In this document: in pieces, positions 22,568-34,163 of the stretch
How positions within the stretch are numbered: the stretch's first letter is position 1
Layout: each line of letters opens with the position of its first letter
Assembly: GCA_023525975.1 (NCBI GenBank)
Contig: CM042021.1
Location: 106,499,501-106,563,500, forward strand
DNA from: Smallanthus sonchifolius
Taxonomy: Eukaryota > Streptophyta > Magnoliopsida > Asterales > Asteraceae
DNA: 64,000 bases
Direction of reading: 5' to 3'
The notes under the pieces: generated by a model
Seen by the model: the letters and a program-made list of their open reading frames with translations, nothing else
What the model was told of the DNA's origin: nothing
Database searches by the model: none
Translations under genes and position numbers: made by a program

Positions 22568-25186
22568 TGTAACATCCATGAATTTTTGGCTAAAGTCTTA
22601 CCTTATTTATTTCAATAATATCGCTATATTTAAATCATGTGTTTATTCACGCATTTTTATATATATTACAATGAAAATTTATAGTTAATTTTTATAAATT
22701 TATAATGAGTGAAAAACCAAATTTTATAAAAATACATTCATTTTAATAAATGATCCATTTCACATCTATACATATATATTTTCATCTTTTTATATCCAGA
22801 TTTTATAAAAAAATAAAATTGCATCTTTTATAAATAATAACAATTTTACATATATCTTTTTATAAAAGATAACAATTATCCATCTTTTCTTTTTAATTCA
22901 TTTAACTAACTTTTTTCTAATTTTGACTTTAAAAAGTCAACCCCTCCCAAATCAGTTACAAACCATCGAATTCGTGTGCAATAACTCCATGGAATCGTGC
23001 TAATACGTTACTACATCTGTTTCGTCGGATCCTAAAGACCCAATTAAGCCGATTCATTGATTTGGAATACCCTACGGTCCGTAACCGTCCCTCTTTCAAA
23101 CGCAAATCAAATTGTCCCTTGTACGTGAAATTGAACCTGTGAATCAGGTCTACCACCATCGTATGATCCCTTCCAAACCCTCCCAACCCACCTTCGACCT
23201 GCAATACGACTCTAGAACTCGATTCAATCCGAAGAACTCGAAGCCGAATGCTGTAGCCGTGTGACTACCCCCACGTTTCCATTCCAGGTAAAATTTGCAT
23301 CCACTGATTCGTTTTTGTCCAGGGAATAAAAGCCCCATGCTCCCGAGATCGATTGTTGATCAGTTCGACTGAATTGAGAGCTAGGGTTTGCGGGTCTGGG
23401 TAAATCGGGGAAGGGGATGTTCCCGGGATCGATTGTTAAATGATTTTCAAACCAGTTCCTTGTCAAGGCAGAAGCCCAGTTCCACTGGTTAAGACGCAAG
23501 ACCCATAAACACGTCGTCACGGGTTCTAAACCCACGACCCACGTATAACACCCTTCTTTTTTGCGCGTTTTCCTTAATCAGACCCGACCCTTTACATCGA
23601 CGGTTTATATCCTTATAGAGTCAGCCTCAATAACAAGTTCAACTCCTGGCCTAGTGGTTAGTCTTGAATGTCCTCACCGGGGAGACCCGGGTTCGACCCG
23701 GGCAAGCCCCATTTAATTTTAAAACCGATTTTTGTATGCTTTTAAAATGGTATAAAATTATTTTTGCAAACCGAATATTATTTAGATCGGATTAAAATAA
23801 TATTTTGCAATCTTTAGCATAAAGCATCCGTTTTACACATTTATATTGTTTAAAATCCAAATTTTGCCATTTAAAAGTGTATATTTTAATCAAATTATTT
23901 AAATTAAAAACAAAGCATTTTATTTTCAAAAAGATTTTTATAAAGATGCAATCTCATATAACAATTGTTTTCCTATTAAACTACATATACGTATTAGAAT
24001 TTAAAAACAAATACGGTTTTTCTAAAATGTATATATTAACGACTATGTACCTTATTTTAAGAACACGTAACCTTGATAATAAATAGATAAATGAATTTAT
24101 TTATTAGATCCCTTTTTACATTAACAAATTACTTAAGGGTTTTAATTTGCATTAGTACATATTTACCCTATATTTAGATATATTATTTTAAATAAATAAG
24201 TGACACTTATTTAATCAATTATTCAAACCTAAACCCTAAATCATTTTACTATTAGAACCATATACTTCACCCTTTCATTTTTATTAAAACTTTTATTCAA
24301 ATACAAACACAAACATATACTCATAACACAAACTCTTTGTAGAAGTCCCTATACTCACTCCCATTGAAACCCTAGACTTCTTTTTAGACTTATGTGCATG
24401 TTATTAATTCCTATTCATATACATTATACGCTAGGTTAACTTGGTGATTTACAAGGATCACCTTTGCTACCTATTATCTTGTGCTATCTACATCTTTTGA
24501 TACAAGTGAGTATTTCATAGCCCCTTTTGCTCTTTTACACTTTTGGGGTGAAATATGAACTCTATACAAATTACTATTTACATTTACACAAACAACACAA
24601 GTACAAATCCTATTTACATTCATGTGTGCAATTTGAGCTTTATGCCCGAGTGCTAGTTGTGGTAACTTTTGTGTGCAATTTATGTGCAATCATTAACTAT
24701 TCAAGCCAACGGTTTTCAATGATAGATCTATTGAGTCTGACAAACCCACCTTGTTGAGGTGATTGATACCGACAACACAATTTGCATGCTAGTTACAAAG
24801 GTTTGATTGTACTTGGTTACACAATAGCTGCTCCCTATAAATGCCTTATTTATCATGTTATGTAAGGATTTGTTTTACAAACTATATGCTATCTATTTAC
24901 AAACCTGTGTTATACTCACCAACTTTTTAGTTGACTTTATTTTATTCATGTTTCAGGCCTTAATATATGAGAATGATTCAAGACATGCTCAATATAGGAT
25001 TTGGACTTAGCAATTTAAATCAAGAATTCTATGAGTTGTTTTATGTTTCTTTGTTTGAATTTGGTTTGTACTTGGATTATTTGTAATGGAAATTTGACTT
25101 TAATATATTTCAATTTAGTCAACCATGTGCTATGAACAATCTACATGTCCCGCCCCGATGATTCCGCCATCGGTCGGGGTGTGACA
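22568..25186 (+). repeat. Element B2 3' LTR
   Basis: Near-identical partner of 16234-18868, ending GGGGTGTGACA directly before the CCCTA duplication. It carries the same tRNA-like module and splice-like sites. Confidence 0.92.
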
Positions 25187-25191
25187 CCCTA

Positions 25192-25837
25192 GTCTGGTTT
25201 CCATATCTTCCACAACTTTGGCACTTGACGCCCTTCAAACAATCTCGGGAGTAGTGCCCCGGCCTCCCGCACTTATAACACATGGTGGTGCCGATTCGAC
25301 ACTCTCCAAGATGTTGCCTTCAACATTTCTTGCATGTTTCTTATTCATCCAACCTTGGTTTCTTAATTTCAGTTGTTACATTCCCTTTTCCGGTGCCTCT
25401 AGACGGGTTCTCCCACTTTCTCTTTTGTGTCTTAAGTGCCGGATCCTCATTGGCATAATCGTCGTAGACGATTCCGCTCAGATTCACTACTGACTCGAAG
25501 GTCGATGGTAGATTAGCTTTTACATGAACACGGACCCTTTGAGGTAGGCCCTTTACATAGTACTTAATCATTCGTTCTTCTGTCTCCACCAGGTGGGGTA
25601 CCAGTTGGGCTAACTCATTGAATCTTGAGGTATACTGGCGATGAGTCTTGTTGCCAGCCTTGAAGTTTAGGAACTCGTTCTCCATACGATCAATCTTGTT
25701 CTGTGGGCAGTACTTTTGGATTATCAGCTTCTTCAGATCTTCCCATGTCATTCTGGCAAGAGCGTTTGGCGACTTTGTCCTCTGAATGTTCCTCCACCAA
25801 CTTAGTGCCTCATTGGTGAAAGAATGGGCAACATACT
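25192..25837 (-). pseudogene. Element A gag fragment: capsid-like core and zinc knuckle
   Basis: Read from 25837 leftward: the C-terminal part of the retrotrans_gag domain (MTWEDLKKLIIQKYCPQNK and NELAQLVPHLVETEERMI), then a basic linker and a CCHC knuckle (CYKCGRPGHYSRDC). A second knuckle starts as CQSCGRYGN, with Asn in place of the usual His, and runs to the B2 junction. In life gag packages element RNA in virus-like particles. The amino-terminal part is separated by B3, and about 90 residues between this piece and 35643-35860 appear to be missing. Confidence 0.85.
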
Positions 25838-25935
25838 TGTAATATCCGAGATATTCCGACCCATCTTTTGCACGTATACCTAAATTAAAACTCGACTCAG
25901 TGTTAAAACTATTTCTTTAAAGCGAAAAATATCTA

Positions 25936-25975
<40 letters not shown>

Positions 25976-26470
25976 ATAAATATGTCTATATATGTAAATA
26001 TATAGATAGATTTTTTTTAATAACATAAAATTATAAAAAAATATATATAACAATAAAAACAACTCTAAACTTATTTGATTTTGAAAAATATATCTATTTT
26101 CGTTTAACACGAAAATCCGGGGACCAAAACTGTCAAATCCTAAAACTTGTTTTACACTTGAAACACCTTTTAACATAAAATAACAAAACTTCGGAACTAC
26201 ATGGACTGAAACTGTAATTAACCCAAACTTCCAGTTTGGAAACAGGTCTCAGGTTCGAAACCCGCCCAAGCCGGTTTTCATTCCCATTCCTTCGAAAACG
26301 CATTTCCGGCTAGATTCCATGAACCTCGAGACTCGCCTCACGCATGCGACCAAAGCCCAACGAGTTTCAATGTTCGAATTCAATGCTAACCACGCGTAAT
26401 TTCAAATTTAAACCCGTTAAACCCAACCGTAATCTCCCTAACCGATCGGGCATTTAATGACGAAATCCGC

Positions 26471-26478
26471 TATAAATA
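26471..26478 (+). promoter_or_regulatory. TATA box of B3
   Basis: TATAAATA in the context CCGCTATAAATATCGACCC, repeated in the 3' LTR copy near 34775. It is a clear match and places transcription start near 26500, upstream of the leader hairpin and tRNA-like module. Confidence 0.6.
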
Positions 26479-26799
26479 TCGACCCAAACCCACTAGCGAC
26501 ATCACCCTCAAGCTTCCTAAACACCCAATTTAAGCGTTCATCACCTGCATTCCCGTTTTGGATCGGTGGTCAGTCGCACAGAAGCTCGAACCCGTTCTCG
26601 GTCATTTCATTATCAAAATAGGTAATTCGACAACTCTTCCTCTTCGTTTTCAGTTAAGGATCAATAGCCCTCTGTTAAATTGCATTAACAGAGGGTTGAT
26701 CACATCGTATTTGAGGGATTCGCATTCTAGGGTTCATCCGGTAATTAGGGGCGAAGTGGGATCTTGTTTATTAATTTATTTTTCCAGTATATACACCAG

Positions 26800-26875
26800 C
26801 GAACCCGTAGCCGGGATGGTTGGTGTGTGTGTGCATGCTTGACCCGGTCTGTGACCTGGGTTCGAGCCGGTTTTG
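26800..26875 (+). other. tRNA-like module in B3 LTR
   Basis: A-box-like TAGCCGGGATGGTTGG (about 26810-26825) and B-box-like GGGTTCGAGCC (about 26863-26873). The other LTR keeps both (about 35114-35175). A lone B-box-like GGTTCGAAACC also occurs near 26252, upstream of the TATA box. Confidence 0.5.
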
Positions 26876-28445
26876 CCATTTCATTTTTTATGCTTTTTCA
26901 ATCAGTTTTAAATACTTTAATAATTTTTATAAAATCTGTTAAATCTTTATAAACTTGAAGACGATTTTTAATCCTACTTTTATCTTCGGAAACTATTTTT
27001 AACTAATTAAACTTAGTTAAAGATTATATTATAATAAAAAAAAATTAGATTTATTTATCCTTGTTAATAGTTTTTAATCCTTAAAAACTATAAAAATAAT
27101 TCTAAATTTTATAAAACATATACTTTCATCAGAAACTTTAAATGGACTAAATAATGAAGTTATTTTAAAACATTAACTTATTTATTCGTTCTTAAATCTA
27201 AACTTTTATAATCTGAAAAGTTTATAAATTTATGGATTTATATAATTATATAAATCTATTTGGTTATATAAACAAGAGAAATAAATATATTTTATTTGTC
27301 TCCTATATAATTATAAACTTAGAAACTTTAACATTTATAAACTTGTATTAAATACTTATAAACTTGCAAATTGAAAGAAACTTTATAAACTTATAAGATA
27401 CTTATTTAAGACATTTATAAAAACTTATAATTTTATTTACACATTGGAAACATTTATAAACATATAATTAAAACATAAACTTTATAATAAATTCTATTTT
27501 TCTATAAACTTATAGGTACTTGATATTCATTTAAACTTATAAACATTATTCATTTACAAGTTAATGTGTAAAATAAATGTTTAAATAGTTAAAACTTTAA
27601 TAAAAACTTAAACAATTTATATTACTTATTCTTATAGATAATTATTTATCCTTAATAATTATATACTCTTTAAATAACTACTATTAACCCTTAATCACCA
27701 TTTAGCCTTTAAATACTTTGTATTTAATATTTATTTTACTTTTGAAATAATTATTATTTATCTTTAATCCTTATCTTGAATGATTATTTTAAACAATAAT
27801 TATTAATTTACTAAACTTTGAAACCCAAGCCTTGTATGATTTATTCAAAACCGTACTTAAAACCAAATTTAAACTTTATAAATACAATCATTCCATCATC
27901 CATTTGGAACCCTAGTCGATCTTGAAATCCTAGATCCTTACCATAGACTTATAGGATCATACTTAAATCTTTAAACTTGCATACTTAGGCTTATCGTGAG
28001 GATATTCTCCCTCCAAGTAGAGGTGCACAAAAGAACCGGAACCGGAACCGATCCGATGGATTATCCGAAATCGGATCCGGTGAGAACCGGTTTTTTTAGA
28101 ACCGGTCCGGATATTATGAGAACCGCCGGTTCCGGGACCGGTTCTGGGTTTTTTGACGGACCGGTTAAAAATCGGATAAAAATCGGATTTTTTGGAACCG
28201 GTTTTTTTCGGACATTTTGGAACCGGTTCGGAACCGGTTCTAGCCGTTGGGGTTAAAAAAAACGGCTATATAGCCGTTTTATGGCCGTTTTTTTTGTTTT
28301 TTTTTTGTTTTTAAGGATTGAAATTTAGTATAAATAGGTATTGGGTGTTTGTGTTAGTTCACCACAACATTCTAGCTCTCAAAACTCAAAAACGCTCTCA
28401 AAACGCAAAAAAACGGTCACGTTAAGCAAAAAAAAAAACGCTCTC

Positions 28446-28751
28446 ATGGCTTCCGCTTCCGCAAGCACTCAAAATTCGGTTGGTGGTTCTACTAGCGATG
28501 TTACGGTTGTGTCAATACTTCCTTGCTCCCGAAACCAAGAAATATGGGCTTATTTCGATTTATGCGAAATGTCGAACGGCTCGCAAAAGGCTCGTTGCAA
28601 ACGTTGTGGTAAACTTTTGGCTGCGGCGGGAAATAGCAGTTTAAGGAAACATATTGCTAGTCACGCAAGACACACTCAAGAAGGTGAAAATCAAACTCAA
28701 ATTGGTAGGGATGGAGGAGATATCAAGCAACCGACTTTATTTCTACTCTAA
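28446..28751 (+). pseudogene. hAT transposase N-terminal part: BED zinc finger
   Basis: The ATG at 28446 is preferred, 110 bp after TATAAATA. The open frame extends upstream without another ATG. A Ser/Thr-rich start is followed by a BED finger: aromatic WAYFDL, Cys pair CKRC, then LRKHIASHARH with the two His. In intact elements this finger binds the subterminal repeats. The frame ends at 28751 shortly after the finger, where the deletion joins it, out of frame, to the C-terminal domain. A short BED-only protein could still be made and might compete for binding, but this is speculation. Confidence 0.8.
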
Positions 28752-29134
28752 GATCCGAAGAGTTTGAAAACTTTGATATCTTGAGTTGGTGGCAAGGAAG
28801 GGAATCCCAATATCCCGTTCTAGCCGCAATGGCCCGTGACCTACTAACCGTCCAAGCTTCCACGGTAGCTTCGGAATCCGCTTTTTCTCTTAGTGGCAGG
28901 GTTTTATCTATTCGAAGAACGAGGCTTACACCGGAATCTATGGAGATGTGTATTTGCTTGAAGGACCATTTGGATGCCGCCGAACGTGTACAACATGTTG
29001 CAAAACTAGAAGGCGAGCTTGACGTTGAACAAGAAATACATGAATTCGAAGTAGAACATGGGGCGGCGACTCCACTTTCGGACGAAGAACAAGCTTACGA
29101 TGAAGCCCAACGTATCTCAAGCGAAGAAGAATGA
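28752..29134 (+). pseudogene. hAT transposase C-terminal dimerisation domain
   Basis: A different frame from the BED part, open from about 28752 to 29134. It shows the hAT dimerisation signature: a DILSWWQGRESQYPVLAAMA segment, STVASESAFSLSGRV, then TRLTPESMEMCICLKDHL, and an acidic tail. The RNase H-like catalytic core that normally lies between is absent, so about 400 residues were deleted. It cannot act as a transposase alone. Confidence 0.85.
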
Positions 29135-30282
29135 AAACCGATGTTACAAAGACTACGACGAAGAATATTGAAAACATAATAAATAATTAATGCTTTGTGA
29201 TTCAATTATGTTTTTTGTATTTTTTTTGTACGAACTATTGTTAAATAACTTAAAAAAATCTACAAAATAAATAAAACATGTATTTTATAGTGTATCTTTG
29301 TTAATTTTTAATTTTTTTTTTTCGGAACCGGTGGAACCGGTTTTTTTTAACCGGTCCGGTTCTAAATATCCGAACCGGTCCCAATAGGTTCCAAGTCTCC
29401 ACACCCGGAACCGGATCCGAACCGGAACCGGTTCTAATGGATCCGGTTATTGACCAACTTTGACGGAACCGGTCCGGATCCGAACCGGATCCGGTTCCAA
29501 AAAAAAACCGATTTGTGCACCTCTACCTCCAAGCCTTGCAACTACTTATCCGTGTCGGATACTACTTATCGTGAGTATACATGAGTATACATATTCTCCC
29601 TCCCTTTTTCCTTTCTATGCTTTTGGGGTGAAACATGTTCAAAATTCTTAAACTTATACAATTCTTGTACAACTATGACTACGTGTTTATTCTTATGTTA
29701 AACTTGAGACTTGTATGCTTAGATTAAACTTAAAACTAGCATATTCATTAACTTTGATCAAGCCTATGGTAACAATGATAGATCTATTGCATTTGACCAA
29801 TCCACCTTGATTGATTGACCCTTCGGGGGGAGCCCTTGGTGATTGTTACTAAACCAAACTTTTAAACCTGCGGGTTATGCCTAAACATGGTTGGAGGATT
29901 GAATGTGCACAATGTTTAAGATACTTGTTTCTCATACTTACATTATATAATGCATATATCATAGTGAATTGTAATTCTTTCCAAATACTTGTTAAACTGT
30001 GTCAAAACCTTTGTATCTCACCAACTATTTTGTAGTTGACAGATTCTTTCACATGTTTCAGGTTCTACAACATGAGACTTTATCGTGATCACATAGGATG
30101 CTTGGACCTAGAATGCTTAATCAATTAGACTTGTATTCTTGATATGTATTTAATTTATTCTTTGTATCGAATCTTAAATTACTTATAAATGAAATATTGA
30201 AACTTTAATAGTCAACCTTGTGCTATTGAACAACCGCGTCCGCCCTGACGTATAATCCGCCGTCGGTTGGGGTGTGACAGAT

Positions 30283-30295
30283 TGGTATCAGAGCC
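30283..30295 (+). other. Primer binding site of B3
   Basis: TGGTATCAGAGCC three bases after the LTR, as in B1, B2, D and E. Confidence 0.9.
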
Positions 30296-32980
30296 TTGGT
30301 TATAGGGAATTAGGTTATTAGACACATGACCTAGACTATAACTTAGGAGACACAAACATGAGTTATCTCATGTCCTTTACTAGGAACTTTCTCCTCATTC
30401 TATTCTAAATTCTTATACGTGAACGCTTGGAAATTCTATGCTTCTACTTATCTACGTGCTACAAGAGTCTACTACATCGAGGATACGTTCTTAGGATTCA
30501 AGCCTAATCCACCACTAAACTCTCGTCAAGAATATTTAAGTTCTAGATAATGTGTGAGAACTTGTGCGGACCGGAAGGGTGGATACCTGTATTCTGGGAA
30601 ATTCTGTCAAGGAAAGCATTTCGTATAAATCCAAATCAACCGTTGGACCCGTATGCTTTCCTGGGAATTCTTGGGATGAGAATCCACTTATAGGAATGCA
30701 CGACTTCTCTAAACATTAGTGAGCTTAGATCTCTCTTGATATGTCAAAGTATTTACTTAGTGATATGCACTAAATGAGTACCATCTCAAATACTATACAC
30801 TTCATAAATTCATGATTCAAAAACTTTCCTCTATAACCTTTATTCTATGATTCTTAAGTCCCGTCTTGTCACATGACAGCATACTTACTCGTCATAACCT
30901 GAAGGAGTTACCTTCAAAGAGAAATTGTTACGAGATTATACTTAAAAACGACATACATAAACTTATATTTATAGATACTACCCAATAAACTTCGTGATCG
31001 TTGTAATACAACCCTTAAAACTATGTATTACTCTACAAATTCTCCTATAAACTTCATTATTTTATGCACATAACACTTAAGGGGAAACCCTTGTGTTTCA
31101 TCTTATTTTCATCACTCAATCAAGCTGCTCTAAATAACTCACTCAAACTTTTGCTACACTCTTATACATCTCAAAGTGTTTAATCATCTTTAAACTTCAT
31201 GATCCTTGTAATACCAGCACATTTAAAACTATGTATTGACATACAAGTCTTTTTACAAACTTCATTATTTTATAAACTTGGCACATAAGGGGAAACCCTT
31301 GTGTCTCATTTCATTTTTCGTCACTCAAGCAAACTTCATTTTATGACTAACTCAAAACTTTGTTACACTTTTAATCTCAAAACCTTCATACATCCTTAAA
31401 AACTTACACATCACCGTTCCTTGTAAACAAAACTTAACGTCTTTAAACCTAAAGTACATTAACAAAGGGATTAGTAACCTGATCGTTTCCCGCAAGGGAA
31501 GGAGACTACTATAGAATAAACAAACTCCACGTTTAAGACCCTAAGCCCACAATAAACCTCGACATAGTACCTTAAACCCAAATATCGGTGACAATAACTA
31601 AAAAGTTGTAGACTCACGAGGAAATTCTGGCTATGGAAATAGGGTACACAAGTGAGTCCTTGTGACCCACCCCTTCTTCCAGGAATTCTCTTCGTCAGCC
31701 CATCAACATCAAACCAAAAACCATTTTAATAGTACTGTGATGACTCAGTATTATGAATAAAAACCTTTTGAAAATATTTAATCAACTTACTTACACACTT
31801 TAATTTTCCGTTTAAATTGTAAGGGCTAGAAGTCCCAATTTTGAAACATCTAAACGGAAACCATTTTGAAATTTCCTTTTGTCATCATTTACTAGTTTAA
31901 CTTTCCTTTCATCATTGTAAACTTAACACACCTACCCAAACACTTTCGTCAAAAACAACTTACGTTAGTACTTGAAATAATTAACAACGTTGCATTAAAC
32001 TATAAAAAACCCTAAGTGACACGTGTACCTGAGGAATAAATCTTGAACAAATCTTCTAATTCGTAAGCACATTTTCAAAAACAACCCGACTTACGAATCA
32101 TTACCCCAAACAACCATGACCCTTACTTCTTGTATAGACTTAACACTTGTAAACTTGACCAACTTTTCACTTGACAATCACACCTATCTTATAAATCTTA
32201 CTTGTACTACTTATCGATGCCTAACTCGTCGTTTTTGAACATCTTAATTACATCCTATACAAAAGAAAACTATACTTTCTATTATGAATCAAGATAAATC
32301 ATTTGTAAACACACTATCATAAACCTTATCGAAACTTTTCCCGTTACCCTATGCTTGGAGACTTTCCTTATTCAACTCTTGTCACGTAAAAGACTTACTA
32401 TAAATCACAACGAGGACTAAAAGCTTAAATACACGTTGCTAAAACATTAAACTTCGTATACACCACTATAAGGTCAGAGACTTTTGAGTCATGTAAAAGT
32501 TGTACAAATACTCAATCCCGTACTCTTAAAACTAAACATGATCAATGAAGGATCATGTAAAGCTTAATACTGAAACTTGAAACTCAACTGACTTATCCTA
32601 TTTTCAAACTTATACTTGGATTCTTAGTCTTGAAAACTTTGTGTGTCCATCTTAACCAAACCCTATGAGACTTGATAAACGTACATTCCATATATACGAG
32701 AAAGTTTCATTCTTGATACTAGACACTAGTAGGGAGGAGGACATTACTCTCTTTAGCAGAGTACATCCCCTGACTCCTATCTAAACCAAACATCGGGATC
32801 CACTAATTTTCTAGACAACTCGAATCCTTTGTGAGAAAGAGTATAACGGTTAATCCTGTTCCAAACGCTGTCCCACACCTCTCTTAAACACTAGAGTATT
32901 TAGATAACCACTTTATACTCAAAACGTAATCGTATACTTCTATACACTGAAGCTAAACTAAGAGACTTTAAGGCTATTCT
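30296..32980 (+). other. B3 internal non-coding region
   Basis: No ORF is supported. It contains a leader hairpin with perfect 10-bp arms AGGAAAGCAT (30610-30619) and ATGCTTTCCT (30653-30662), the same as in D. A direct repeat of about 150 bp (about 30985-31130 and 31190-31330) includes GGGGAAACCCTTGTG. A second leader-like block (31617-31720), with GGGTACACAAG / CTTGTGACCC arms, corresponds to the B1/B2/E leader. Where those elements have their ORF, none remains here. Confidence 0.6.
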
Positions 32981-33470
32981 ATGTTTGACGTATTCTTATT
33001 CAAACACAATTTAAACTATCCGATGTTTGACGTATTCTTGTTCAAACATAATTTAAACTATCCGATGTTTGACGTATTCTTGTTCAAACACAATTTAAAC
33101 TACTCCATGTTTGACGTATTCTTGTTCAAACATGATGAACGTATGAGACTTTAAACTACCCCATGTTTGACATATTCTTGTTCAAACATGATAAATGTAT
33201 GAGACTTTAAACTACACCATGTTTGACGTATGCTTGTTCAAACATGATGAACGTATGAGACTTTAAGCCACTCCATGTTTGACGTATGCTTGTTCAAACA
33301 CGATGGACGTATAAGACTTTAAACTATTCCATGTTTGACGTATGCTTATTCAAACATGATGAACGTATAAGACTTTTAAACTACTCAAGGTTTGATGTAT
33401 TCTTGATCAAACCCGAGGAAAGTGTAAAGACTTTAAGCTACTCAATGATTGAAGTATTCTTAATCAATCA
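32981..33470 (+). repeat. Ten-copy array of GTTTGA...TCAAAC hairpins
   Basis: Copies begin near 32983, 33023, 33065, 33108, 33163, 33219, 33275, 33331, 33389 and 33446. The first three are about 40 bp apart and the rest about 56 bp. Each has a 7-9 bp stem and an 11-nt loop. Stem variants stay paired: ATGTTTGA/TCAAACAT, GGTTTGA/TCAAACC, TGATTGA/TCAATCA. B1, B2 and E have a single copy at the corresponding place. It is not a CRISPR array: the setting is a plant retroelement and the spacers are themselves repeated. Confidence 0.85.
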
Positions 33471-33599
33471 CGAGGAAACTTTGAAACTCTAAGTCTTGTC
33501 ACATTCTTTTCTTTACTCATTGAATGATGTTTCGCTCTAAGGGGCTCGTTAATCAATGATCACTCTTATGTGGAAACTTTAGTCGTGTGTTAAACAAAT

Positions 33600-33790
33600 T
33601 CTTATACTCTTTCTTGATCCACACACAAACGGAAGGACCTATGCGGACTATGCGATGATTTAAATGCTTGCGGGTGCACACGTAAGTACGAAAATCAGCG
33701 TATGGGAAGACATAGTAAACTCTGTCGTGTGCTATGATCCAAGACTTATCGTAAAAGGTAGCCACGGAACTTGGGTACCGTAGCAATCCC
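33600..33790 (+). other. Conserved 3' block of B3
   Basis: Diverged copy of the block found before the 3' LTR in B1, B2 and E (TGCGGGTGCACACG, AAAATCAGCGTATGG, GTCGTGTGCTATGA). The short antisense frame over it (33553-33786) has no recognisable domain and is not called. Confidence 0.6.
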
Positions 33791-34163
33791 TAGACGTATT
33801 AGCCTACAAACTCAAATCATTACGTTATCATCAAATCCATCCTGAGTGATGCATCTCACTTTAAATCTTGAATGAAAGTTCACCAGTCATTCTCTCAAAT
33901 GCAATCCTGAAAAACGGATCTTCAGATACATTCCCATGAAACTATATGCTTTGTAGGGAAACTTTTGGTAACCCCAGACTTTGGAAACTTAGAAACTTGA
34001 GCATAATCATATTCCTGTCATTCCAGTTAGGATTCTAAACGTAACCTATAGTTTACTAAGGGACGTAAAGTATCTTTCTCATAATCCTTGTGCGTATCAT
34101 AGACTTAAAACGGAAACCTTCTACTTTAATTTCGGGACGAAATTTCCTAAAGTAGGGGAGACT

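Larger units (their letters stand above)
16234..25186 (+). mobile_element. Element B2: large non-autonomous LTR retrotransposon
   Basis: Two LTRs (16234-18868 and 22568-25186) are flanked by CCCTA duplications (16229-16233 and 25187-25191). The PBS at 18872 puts it on the plus strand. The internal region lacks gag-pol but has the same ORF as B1 and E, broken here by one stop. It inserted between the two zinc knuckles of element A's gag. The LTRs are very similar. One difference is a block of about 19 bp near 17596-17614 that is absent from the right copy. Confidence 0.93.
28018..29525 (+). mobile_element. hAT transposon, internally deleted
   Basis: The terminal inverted repeats TAGAGGTGCACAAA / TTTGTGCACCTCTA are perfect over 14 bp and flanked by the 8-bp duplication CCTCCAAG (28010-28017 and 29526-29533), the hAT hallmark. 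Both ends (28030-28250 and 29320-29510) are dense in AACCGG and GGAACCGG motifs in both orientations, as expected of subterminal transposase-binding repeats. Inside are a TATA box (28329-28336), a BED-finger ORF and a transposase C-terminal part. The catalytic core is missing. Confidence 0.95.
26622..30061 (+). other. Candidate leader intron in B3 LTR (contains hAT)
   Basis: TAG|GTAATT donor-like and ACATGTTTCAG|G acceptor-like sites match those of E and D in position. The hAT element lies inside. Without it the candidate intron would be about 1.9 kb. Inference from position and sequence only. Confidence 0.33.
25838..30279 (+). repeat. Element B3 5' LTR, interrupted by hAT
   Basis: It contains a TA microsatellite (25940-25971), a TATA box (26471-26478), a donor-like TAG|GTAATT (26622), a hairpin CCCTCTGTTAA / TTAACAGAGGG (about 26669-26697), a tRNA-like module (26800-26875), a long AT-rich stretch (26880-27900), the hAT insertion (28018-29525), the TTTTGGGGTGAAACATG motif (near 29620), an acceptor-like ATGTTTCAG (30061) and the terminal U5 hairpin. 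No host gene is present. Confidence 0.88.

Noticed and set aside
25880..26176. 98-codon minus frame with a Tyr/Ile repeat
   Set aside because: It is the translation of a TA microsatellite in the B3 LTR.
26558..26842. 94-codon frame repeated at 34862-35146
   Set aside because: Same reason: LTR duplicate, overlapping the leader hairpin and tRNA-like module, no domain.
32981..33470. CRISPR-like repeat-spacer appearance
   Set aside because: Spacers between the hairpins are themselves repeats, there are no cas genes, and the context is a plant retrotransposon.
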